Shown here: positions 44,484 to 53,000 of the stretch, in pieces | Position numbering within the stretch: the first letter of the stretch is position 1 | Layout: the number at the start of each line of letters is the position of its first letter | From: JAGXLC01 sp964461045 | Lineage (GTDB): Bacteria; Bacteroidota; Bacteroidia; Bacteroidales; UBA12077 | Direction: 5' to 3' | DNA: 64,000 bases | Assembly (NCBI GenBank): GCA_964461045.1 | Contig: CAYWSJ010000001.1 | Coordinates: 1 to 64,000 of the forward strand | The notes under the pieces: model-generated | What the model was told of the DNA's origin: nothing | Database searches by the model: none | Seen by the model: the letters and a program-made list of their open reading frames with translations, nothing else | Translations under genes and position numbers: made by a program

Positions 44484-44906
44484 ATGAAAGTAAGTGAAGA
44501 TCAAATCCGCAAAGCCTTGTCAGAAAAAGGTTTAAAGATAACTCCGCAGAGAATTATTATTCTTAAAAAGCTATATAGTCTGAATAATCATCCTGCGGCT
44601 GATAATATTATCAGCGTGGTTAGAAAAAATCATCCAAATATTGCGCCGGGAACGATTTATAAAACACTGAATACTTTTACAAAAAGTAATTTGGTTAAAA
44701 AGGTGACTACAGAAGAGGGCATTATACGATATGATGCTGTAACTGCTCATCACCACCATTTGCATTGTACAGACTGTAGTTTAATTAAAGATTATTTTGA
44801 TGAAGAGCTTGACAATTTACTCAGAGATTATTTCGCTAATAAGAAAATAGATGGCTTTCAGGTAGATGAGATGGTTCTTCAGATTCATGGGAAATTAAAG
44901 AAATAA
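44484..44906 (+). CDS. Fur-family transcriptional repressor, probably PerR-like
   Basis: A protein of 140 residues with the Fur winged-helix domain (KGLKITPQRIIILKKL, about 15-30; APGTIYKTLNTF, about 54-65) and a metal-sensing dimer domain. The His-rich AHHHHLHCTDC (His89-94, Cys95 and Cys98) is the regulatory and first half of the structural zinc site. The C terminus ends in QIHGKLKK where the family normally has a second CxxC, so the structural zinc site is incomplete. The gene stops 24 bp before katG, so it most likely senses peroxide and represses itself and katG. Palindromic candidate operators sit just upstream. Confidence 0.85.
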   Translation: MKVSEDQIRKALSEKGLKITPQRIIILKKLYSLNNHPAADNIISVVRKNHPNIAPGTIYKTLNTFTKSNLVKKVTTEEGIIRYDAVTAHHHHLHCTDCSLIKDYFDEELDNLLRDYFANKKIDGFQVDEMVLQIHGKLKK

Positions 44907-44930
44907 ATAACAACCAAAACAGATAAAATT

Positions 44931-47138
44931 ATGAAAAAAGACCCGAGAAAATTAAGCAGATGTCCGGTTACCGGAGCAGGTGGAACCCATAATCCTGGAG
45001 GTGAATCTCAGCACCAGGAGTCAGATCCCAAAAGTTTAAATCTGAATATTTTGCGTCAGCATTCTTCATTGTCCAACCCGATGGGTAAAGACTTTAATTA
45101 TGCTGAAGCATTTAAGAGTCTGGATTTGCAAACTGTCAAACAAGATCTTCATAAAGTAATGACCGATTCAAAAGATTGGTGGCCTGCAGACTGGGGGCAT
45201 TATGGCGGTCTCTTTATTCGAATGGCCTGGCACAGCGCAGGTACCTATCGTATAGCCGATGGCCGAGGAGGTGGCGCCACAGGAAATCAGCGCTTTACCC
45301 CCATTAACAGCTGGCCCGATAATGTAAGCCTCGACAAGGCCAGGCGTTTGCTATGGCCCATTAAACAAAAATATGGCAAAAAAATTTCCTGGGCAGACCT
45401 GATGATACTGGCCGGTAATGTTGCGCTTGAATCAATGGGCTTTAAAACTTTTGGTTTTGGGGGAGGCCGCGAGGATATCTGGGAACCTGAACAGGATATT
45501 GACTGGGGACCGGAACACGAGTGGTTGGCAGATGAACGTCACGATACCGACGGAAACCTCGAAGGGCGTCTGGCTGCAGACCACATGGGACTGATATATG
45601 TTAACCCGGAAGGACCCAATGGCGAACCCGACCCTGCAAAGTCTGCAAGTTTCATTCGCCAGTCATTCAAACGAATGGCTATGAATGATTACGAAACTGT
45701 TGCGTTGATAGCTGGCGGACACACGTTCGGTAAAGTACACGGAGCTGCTCCTGAATCACACGTAGGCCCTGATCCGGAGACAGCACCTATTGAAGAACAA
45801 AACCTGGGCTGGAAAAGCGACTATGGATCGGGTAAGGGTGCCGATACAATAACCAGCGGACTGGAAGGTGCCTGGACCAAAGAACCTACAAAATGGGACA
45901 TGGGTTTCTTTGAAAATCTGTTCGAATATGAGTGGGAGCTGACCAGAAGTCCGGGCGGAAAACACCAGTGGCAACCAAAAGATAGAGCTGCACATGAACT
46001 GGTGCCCGATGCCCATATCAAGGGCAAGAAAAATCCTCCCATGATGCTTACCACAGACATTGCCCTGAAAGTGGACCCGGAATATGAAAAGATATCAAGA
46101 CACTTTTATGAAAACCCGGAGGAATTTGCCGATGCCTTTGCACGGGCATGGTTCAAGCTTGTTCATCGCGATATGGGACCAAAATCCCGTTACCTCGGGC
46201 CCGAAGTGCCCAAAGAAGACCTGATATGGCAAGACCCGATTCCTGCAGTAGATCATACCTTAATCGACGACAAGGATATTGCTGATTTAAAGGCTAAAGT
46301 GCTGGATTCTGGTCTATCTGTGTCTCAACTGGTTTCTGCTGCATGGGCTTCAGCTTCTACTTTCCGTGGTTCTGACAAACGCGGTGGAGCCAATGGTGCA
46401 CGTGTTCGTCTTGCTCCGCAAAAAGACTGGAAAGTGAATAATCCGAAACAACTCGACAAGGTTTTGAAAAAACTTAAAGGCATACAGGAAAAATTCAACA
46501 AAGCACAATCCGGTGATAAGAAGGTATCATTGGCCGATCTGATTGTTTTGGCAGGATGTGCAGGCGTAGAAAAAGCGGCAAAAGATGCAGGGCACAATGT
46601 TACCGTTCCATTCACTCCGGGAAGAATGGATGCATCCGAAGAGCAAACCGATACAGAATCATTCAAAGTACTGGAACCCGAAGCCGATGGTTTCCGAAAC
46701 TATCACAAAAAGCAATATGCAACCTGTGCAGAGCAGATGCTAGTTGATAAAGCTCAGCTACTCACACTAACTGCTCCCGAAATGGCAGTTCTTTTAGGAG
46801 GTATGCGCGTTCTAAACACCAATTTCGATAAATCTGAATATGGAGTTTTTACTGAACGCCCCGAAGTGCTTAGCAACGACTTCTTTCTCAATTTGCTTGA
46901 CATGAGTATTGAATGGAAACCCACTTCTGATTCGAAAGAAACTTTTGTTGGATATGATCGTGGCTCTGGTAAGCAAAAATGGAAAGGAACACGGGTAGAC
47001 CTGATCTTTGGTTCAAACTCGGAGTTAAGAGCTATTGCAGAAGTCTATGGCAGTGACGACGGAAAGAAAAAATTCGTGAATGATTTCGTGGCAGCATGGG
47101 ATAAGGTAATGAACCTGGATCGTTTTGAAATAGAATAA
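44931..47138 (+). CDS. katG: Bifunctional catalase-peroxidase KatG
   Basis: The 735-residue haem enzyme has the normal KatG length with N- and C-terminal peroxidase domains. The distal triad is present in FIRMAWHSAGTYR (Arg97, Trp100, His101) and the proximal His in IAGGHTFGKVHG (His264). The Trp100-Tyr223-Met249 set (MAWHSAG, GLIYVNPEGPNG, FKRMAMND) needed for the KatG-specific cross-link is complete, so catalase activity is expected. No signal peptide is seen, so it is cytosolic. It removes hydrogen peroxide. It follows the PerR-like regulator by 24 bp and is probably on the same mRNA, under its control. GC content is visibly higher than in the neighbours, which may reflect high expression or transfer. 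Confidence 0.97.
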   Translation: MKKDPRKLSRCPVTGAGGTHNPGGESQHQESDPKSLNLNILRQHSSLSNPMGKDFNYAEAFKSLDLQTVKQDLHKVMTDSKDWWPADWGHYGGLFIRMAWHSAGTYRIADGRGGGATGNQRFTPINSWPDNVSLDKARRLLWPIKQKYGKKISWADLMILAGNVALESMGFKTFGFGGGREDIWEPEQDIDWGPEHEWLADERHDTDGNLEGRLAADHMGLIYVNPEGPNGEPDPAKSASFIRQSFKRMAMNDYETVALIAGGHTFGKVHGAAPESHVGPDPETAPIEEQNLGWKSDYGSGKGADTITSGLEGAWTKEPTKWDMGFFENLFEYEWELTRSPGGKHQWQPKDRAAHELVPDAHIKGKKNPPMMLTTDIALKVDPEYEKISRHFYENPEEFADAFARAWFKLVHRDMGPKSRYLGPEVPKEDLIWQDPIPAVDHTLIDDKDIADLKAKVLDSGLSVSQLVSAAWASASTFRGSDKRGGANGARVRLAPQKDWKVNNPKQLDKVLKKLKGIQEKFNKAQSGDKKVSLADLIVLAGCAGVEKAAKDAGHNVTVPFTPGRMDASEEQTDTESFKVLEPEADGFRNYHKKQYATCAEQMLVDKAQLLTLTAPEMAVLLGGMRVLNTNFDKSEYGVFTERPEVLSNDFFLNLLDMSIEWKPTSDSKETFVGYDRGSGKQKWKGTRVDLIFGSNSELRAIAEVYGSDDGKKKFVNDFVAAWDKVMNLDRFEIE

Positions 47139-47160
47139 TTCATTGCGGATTAAATAGTAT

Positions 47161-47250
47161 AGCCTGTTCCAATCTTAAGAGTGCATTTATTTTGGATAAA
47201 GTGAAAAAATATTATGAACGCAGAGAGATTGAGGACAGGCTCCTTTTTTT
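47161..47250 (+). terminator. Possible terminator after katG
   Basis: AGCCTGT (47161-47167) pairs with ACAGGCT (47235-47241) and AATC (47171-47174) with GATT (47227-47230). Seven T follow from 47244. The loop is unusually large, so the prediction is weak. Confidence 0.35.
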
Positions 47251-47355
47251 CTTAAGATAGACAAACTATGGTGTAATATCCTTAATTATACTTATTTTTA
47301 TTTGCCAAACAGGGTAAAGTTGCCTTTAATAAAACCTTGAGATAAATGATAAAAT

Positions 47356-47390
47356 TTTGTATAAATAAAATCCTCTCAATAATATATTTG
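47356..47390 (+). promoter_or_regulatory. Candidate Bacteroidota promoter of the QueG-like gene
   Basis: TTTG at 47356-47359 and TATATTTG at 47383-47390 match the -33 and -7 elements (TTTG and TAnnTTTG). The spacer is 23 bases, slightly longer than usual. The start codon is 30 bases downstream. Confidence 0.35.
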
Positions 47391-47419
47391 TTTATATTGA
47401 AATTGAATTAAATAAAAAA

Positions 47420-48103
47420 ATGATTACAAAAGATACCATAAAAGAAATTGCCTTCAAAAATGGAGTAAATTTATTTGGAGTGGCTTCCACAGAAAGATTT
47501 GAGAATGCCCCGGAAGGATTTCACCCAAAAGATATTTATTCGAAAACTAAAACCGTAATTGCCTTTGCAATAAAACTGCCAACTGAGTCATTATACGCGG
47601 ATAACCCAATTCCTTTTACTCATGTTAATACATTGGCTATGCAAAAAATGGACTTAATCACTTATAACATTTCCTCCGAACTTGATAATCTTGGATTAAA
47701 AAACGTATTGATTCCAACCGACGACCCTTATTTGTTTTGGAATAATGACAAACAAGAAGGCCGTGCTATATTATCACTCAGACACGCGGGATACTTAGCC
47801 GGGCTTGGAAATCTTGGAAGAAATAATTTGTTGATTAACAAAGATTATGGCAGTATGATTCAAATAGGTGCATTATTAACAGCCACGGAGTTTAAATCAG
47901 ACCCTTTAGCAGACTACGAAGTTTGCCCGCAAAACTGCAGAATTTGCCTGAATATTTGTCCTAACAAAGCATTAACCGGAAATACTGTGATTCAAAAAAA
48001 TTGCAGACCAATTTCAAATTATAAAACTGAAAAGGGATATATTATAAAAAAGTGCTTTGAATGCCGGAAAAACTGTCCAAGCGTATTGGGATTAAAACAA
48101 TAA
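47420..48103 (+). CDS. Epoxyqueuosine reductase-like iron-sulfur protein
   Basis: The 227-residue protein looks like a shortened relative of QueG. The N-terminal part (GVNLFGVAS, TVIAFAIKLP, GYLAGLGNLGRNNLLIN around residues 124-140) is the B12-binding-like region of the family. The C terminus contains ferredoxin-type cysteines: CPQNCRICLNICPNKAL (Cys169, 173, 176, 180), Cys195 and CFECRKNCP (Cys212, 215, 219). QueG itself is about 310-380 residues and has C-terminal HEAT repeats, absent here, so this is more likely one of the uncharacterised small QueG-like reductases. A small membrane protein gene begins 31 bp after it. Confidence 0.7.
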   Translation: MITKDTIKEIAFKNGVNLFGVASTERFENAPEGFHPKDIYSKTKTVIAFAIKLPTESLYADNPIPFTHVNTLAMQKMDLITYNISSELDNLGLKNVLIPTDDPYLFWNNDKQEGRAILSLRHAGYLAGLGNLGRNNLLINKDYGSMIQIGALLTATEFKSDPLADYEVCPQNCRICLNICPNKALTGNTVIQKNCRPISNYKTEKGYIIKKCFECRKNCPSVLGLKQ

Positions 48104-48134
48104 TAAAGAGCAAAAAATAAGAACACTATTGAAA

Positions 48135-48515
48135 ATGCAGTACCTCATTAGAATATTTTACATCTTACATGGCTTGGTTCACTTATTGTATATGGGTCAC
48201 AGTCTTAATTACTTTGAATTGGAAAAAGGTTTTAACTGGCCACATAATTCAAGATTGCTTGCAAATTACTGTAGTTCTAAACAAATAATGTTGATTGCTG
48301 CCATCTGGTGCGCTATGGCTGCAACAATTTTTATATTGTCTGGAATCTTTGTTCTGATAAATCATCCCTGGTACAGTCTGTTAACCTTTATCGCAGTTGT
48401 TTTATCTACGATGCTTTTTATTGTGCTTTGGGACGGCAACAGGAAAAAATTGCACACACAGGGTGGTATTGGGATATTGATTAACATCATTATCCTTGTT
48501 TTTTTGTTAATTTAA
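48135..48515 (+). CDS. Small four-helix membrane protein of unknown function
   Basis: From the ATG at 48135 the product has 126 residues (a TTG at 48129 would add two). Four hydrophobic segments are visible (about residues 5-22, 50-75, 80-98 and 108-126). The N-terminal FYILHGLVHLLYMGHS with two His resembles small membrane proteins of the DoxX-like or YkvI-like kind, but no family can be named. The 31-bp gap suggests co-transcription with the QueG-like gene. Confidence 0.65.
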   Translation: MQYLIRIFYILHGLVHLLYMGHSLNYFELEKGFNWPHNSRLLANYCSSKQIMLIAAIWCAMAATIFILSGIFVLINHPWYSLLTFIAVVLSTMLFIVLWDGNRKKLHTQGGIGILINIIILVFLLI

Positions 48516-48642
48516 AAAGAGTTTAATATCGGATTAAAACATAGCAAGATAACAATTCATAAAAAACATAGGGCGGAAGTATTAAAATTGAATAAAATAA
48601 CTTTAATAACTTTGGTTTATAACACTGAACGAGATAAATAGC

Positions 48643-49434
48643 ATGGATAATCATTTTTACTATACCAAAATTCCAAAATCAAGAATAGCAACATTTGATG
48701 TTTATTCTGTTGGTTTATTGAAGCATCATGTCAGCGCCTTGCTGGAATTTGATGTAACTGACTGTCGTACAAAATTAAGCCAACTAAGAAAATCAGGCTC
48801 AAATATTTCTTTTAATGCATGGTTAATTAAAGCCATCAGCAAAGCTTTGGAAAAGCATCCTGAAGCCTCTTCTTTTCTTTACAATAAGAAAAAACTAATA
48901 ACTTTTAAGGATCACAATGTATCCTTTTTGGTAGAAAAGCAGCTGGGTGATCAAAAAGTACCATTCCCCATGGTTATAGACCAGGTAAATTTAAAGAGTG
49001 TCCCCGATATAACCCGGGAGATTGAAAATGTAAAGAGCCAAAAAGTATCGGAAAAGGATATAGTACTGGATAAGAAGTCAAAGTTTATTGAAAGGCTGTA
49101 TTATAATCTGCCTGGATTTTTAAGAAAAAAAGTATGGAAATATATTATAAATCATCCTGGATTAGCTTATAAAAAAATGGGAAATGTTTCTATAACATCC
49201 TTGGGTATGATAGGAAAGATTAATGGTTGGTTTATTCATAAATCAATTCATCCTGTTTCTTTTGGAATTGGTTCAGTGATTAAAAAGCCGACAGTTGTTG
49301 ATGATGTGATAAAAATAAGAGAAATCCTGAATATGACAGTATTAATTGATCATGATGTGATAGATGGAGCCCAAATGGTAAGATTTCTAAAGGAATTAAC
49401 CAGGAATATTGAAATGGCCAACGAACTCAGCTAA
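48643..49434 (+). CDS. Single-domain acyltransferase of the 2-oxoacid dehydrogenase E2/CAT fold
   Basis: A 263-residue protein with the catalytic domain fold of E2 acyltransferases and chloramphenicol acetyltransferase. The signature LIDHDVIDGAQMVRFLKEL (about residues 236-254) carries the catalytic His and the DG pair. The N-terminal SFNAWLIKAISKALEKHPEA and central NVSITSLGMIGKINGW are also typical. There is no lipoyl or peripheral-subunit-binding domain, so it is not a real pyruvate dehydrogenase E2. The stretch RLYYNLPGFLRKKVWKYI between about 149 and 166 is an insertion. Such stand-alone proteins are common in Bacteroidota, with unknown acyl donors and acceptors. The gene is isolated. 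Confidence 0.8.
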   Translation: MDNHFYYTKIPKSRIATFDVYSVGLLKHHVSALLEFDVTDCRTKLSQLRKSGSNISFNAWLIKAISKALEKHPEASSFLYNKKKLITFKDHNVSFLVEKQLGDQKVPFPMVIDQVNLKSVPDITREIENVKSQKVSEKDIVLDKKSKFIERLYYNLPGFLRKKVWKYIINHPGLAYKKMGNVSITSLGMIGKINGWFIHKSIHPVSFGIGSVIKKPTVVDDVIKIREILNMTVLIDHDVIDGAQMVRFLKELTRNIEMANELS

Positions 49435-50044
49435 ATGTTACCAGAAAAATCAGGATTCTTCTGAGTGAAATATAAAATTTTGCCCTTCCAGACCTGTCAT
49501 AGTCTAATGTCTCCGTAAATCTATCCTAAAACTATTGACTTATTCAAGAATAAAAAATATATTTATTTTTTAATCCTGCGATTTTATGCATTTATATGAA
49601 ATATTATCTTTTTTATCAAAAATGCTTGCATATTCTGTCTTTTGGGTTTGTAATTAATTAATTGATTATGAGTAAAATATTTTTGTTATTCCATTTTTTT
49701 CGAATTATCTAACTTAAACTCTGTTAATTTCTAATCGTAATAAATAGAAAAAGTAAAAACAAACATATCTATCGATAGAATACCACTAAATAAAAGCATG
49801 CCATCTCTCATTCTTTTTTGGAGTTATTTAAAACTTTTCCGGAAAAAAGAAATCCTTCCAGCAATAAGAAAATTCTGTTTTGATTTATTTTTCCCTTTAT
49901 TCAAGGAAAAAAGAATATCTGTTAGCACATTTTCAATTTCTGTATTTAAAAAACATTACTGGTATAATTTAACTGAAATACAAACGAATAATTATCAAAT
50001 ATTCCTTTTCAATAAAAATAATATTAGCTTAAAAATATAAAACA
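49435..50044 (+). other. Intergenic region before the giant protein operon
   Basis: 610 very AT-rich bases. An 80-codon frame at 49798-50040 (many Lys, Phe, Ile, no domain) is most likely random. The region should contain the promoter of the operon beginning at 50045. I see no strong repeat or terminator. Confidence 0.5.
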
Positions 50045-53000
50045 ATGGATAAAATAAAAAATAAGTATAAAATGAAGAAGTCACTTGTATTTAAGGTTTT
50101 GCTATTATCAATTTTTATGTTGATACTAGGCCGGCAAATGTTTGCAACCAATATTCAGGTAAACAATATTGTGATTGTAGAACGTAATGATGCCGAAGAG
50201 TACATCATTGTAGAGTTCGATTTGAGCTGGGACAACAGCTTTAGGGTCGATGACGGTTTAAATACTAACTGGGATGCCGCCTGGGTATTCATGAAGTATA
50301 AAAAAACCACTGAAACGAATGTTCAGTGGGGACACGCTTCACTGCATGGTTCCGGACATACAATACCCGGTAATTTTAGCGGAAATCTTGGTTCTACAGG
50401 TGGGGTAAATAAAGGAATATTTATTTATCCGAGTGTAATTTTTAATGGGACAGCCTCAATTGAAAATGTAAGGTTAAGATGGGATTATGGTGATGATGGC
50501 TTGCTCCCTGAGGACGAGGTAGATATTCGTGTGTTTGGCATAGAAATGGTATACGTCCCACAGGGTGACTTCTATGCAGGTAGTGGTGGCGATGAAGCAG
50601 CCAGATTTCATGCAGGTGGCGAAGCTGCAGATGTGCCTTTCCAGGTATCGGACGGTGCTTTTCAAATTGAAAATAGTTCTGGCCATCTATATGCCGCTGG
50701 AGAGATTCAAACGCCTGGGCCTTTGGATACTGACTACCCAACCGGATATAACGACTATTATGTAATGAAACATAGTGTCACTCAACAGGCTTATGTTGAT
50801 TTTCTGAATACACTTGATTATGCAAAGCAGAATGCCCGAACAGAAACAGAAGCAAATACAACAGGCTATATTTATGATACATACCGCCATAAGATCCAGG
50901 TACAAACAGCAGGTACTGCTGGTAGCTCTCCGGCAGTTTACTCCACTGATAATCCCTGGGTTGCTTGTGGTTATTTAAGTAAAGAAGATATTTTATCCTA
51001 TTTAGATTGGGCTGCTTTACGTCCGATGACGGAGCTTGAATATGAAAAAGCTGCCAGAGGTCCTTCAAACCCGGTACCTAACGAATATGCCTGGGGAAAC
51101 ACAAGAATAGGGAAAGTAAACGATATATCCGATCCGGGTCTTGCTACAGAAGCTCCGGTTCCTTCGGGTTATCAAAGAGATATTACAATAGACCACAACA
51201 AGATAGATGAGGATTTAACCGATTTCCCAGTATTGGTTAAACTTGACAGCAATAATTTTGATTTTACTAAATGCCGACCGGATGGTTTTGATATCAGATT
51301 TTATGATGCATCCGGTTCACCCCTGAAATATCAAAGGGAAAGACATGATGAACCCAACGAAAAAGCAGAATATTGGGTGAAAGTTCCTGAAATATCCAGC
51401 AGTGAGAATACTGTGATAACAATGGAGTATGGAAATAGTTCGGCAGCGGACGGTGAGGATGCTGCTAATGTCTGGAACGGCGGAAGTTTTGCATCAATCT
51501 GGCACTTAAATGAAGAAAGTGATGGAACCGCCGGTGAATACAATGACATTGTCGGTAACAATGATGGTCAGGGAATGGGTTCTTTTGCTGTTAGAGTTGA
51601 CGAACAACTTGGTTTTGCCCAGGAATTTGAGGGCGATGATTCAATCTCTGTGCCATACGATGTATCACTGGATATCGAAAATAAAATAACAATAAGTGCC
51701 TGGGTTAATCCGCAGGATATTACAGGTGCTTCATTATCAGAATCTACTGCTGCAGACTGGAACGATAATCAGAGTATGACAAACCTTACTGTTGATGGAG
51801 ATAGTCTGTTAGTTACGGATCATACATCAGTGGGAGAAAGAATATCTAAGCCTATTTCGCTTGATAGCATTAAGAAAGTGGGTACCAGTACAATAAACTG
51901 GGAAGACAATTATGGTTACAAGGTGAAAGCTTTCACAAGTGATGGAAAATTTACTGTTCCGGAAGGTGTTACTGAAGTTGATGTTCTTGTCGTCGCTGGT
52001 GGCGGCGGAGGCGGAGGTAACTCCGGAGGCGGCACCGGTGGCGGCGGCGGCGGCGCCGGAGGCCTGGTATGGCAGGAAGGACATAGCGTAACGCCAGGAT
52101 CTATAATTGATGTACAAGTTGGCGCCGGTGGCGCCGGTGGCCCTGCTGATACCAGGGGCGAACCCGGCGAAAATAGTCAATTCGGAAGTATAGAAGCCAT
52201 CGGTGGTGGCGCTGGTGATACCAGGGGCAGTTCATCTACCGATTGGGTTTCAGGAAATTACGGTGACGGTGGCTCCGGTGGCGGTTCCAACTATGCCAAT
52301 ATTGATCCGGGTGTTTATGGTGCTGGAACTGCCGGACAAGGTAATGATGGCGGTACCGGTGAACAGAATAACTCCGGACAGGGCGGAGGCGGCGGTGGCG
52401 CCGGCGCTCCAGGGGAAAATGGAGTAGCTGATCAGAGTACAACCCGCCCACATGGAGGTGATGGATTATACTACGGAGATGTATTTGGTGATAGTTATGG
52501 TGCAAGCGGCTGGTTCGCCGGCGGTGGTGGCGGCGGAAGTGCTGATGATGCTAACGTGGCAGGACCCGGTGACGGAGGCCAGGGTGGCGGCGGAAACGGT
52601 GGTGGAGACCCAGATGGTCCGACTGTCGGCCAAACTAACACCGGCGGAGGCGGCGGTGGCGCCGGCGGAGCCGGAGGTGCCGGAGCTGATGGTGGTTCAG
52701 GTATTGTGCTTGTCAGATACAAAAGCCCGGAATCAGTAAATGTATATACTGTAGTAAACAGCGATAATACAACTCCTCCAACTTTTAAAGGACAACAGGT
52801 TTTTAATTCTGATGGTACTTTTACTGTTCCTGAAGGTATTACAAAAGTAGATGTGCTTGTAGTAGCAGGAGGTGGTGCTGGCAGCGCCGGAACATCAGGC
52901 GGAGGAGGAGCAGGTGGCCTGGTATGGGAAACAGGCTATAGTGTCACTCCGGGAGAGAATATTAATGTAGTAGTCGGTGCTGGCGGTACAGGTGGTCCTA

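Noticed and set aside
48643..49434. Dihydrolipoyl acyltransferase of pyruvate dehydrogenase
   Set aside because: Lipoyl and subunit-binding domains are missing and no E1 or E3 gene is nearby.
49798..50040. 80-codon open frame upstream of the nested-domain gene
   Set aside because: Composition is that of random AT-rich DNA (Lys, Ile, Phe), with no recognisable motif; the promoter of the following operon is expected here.
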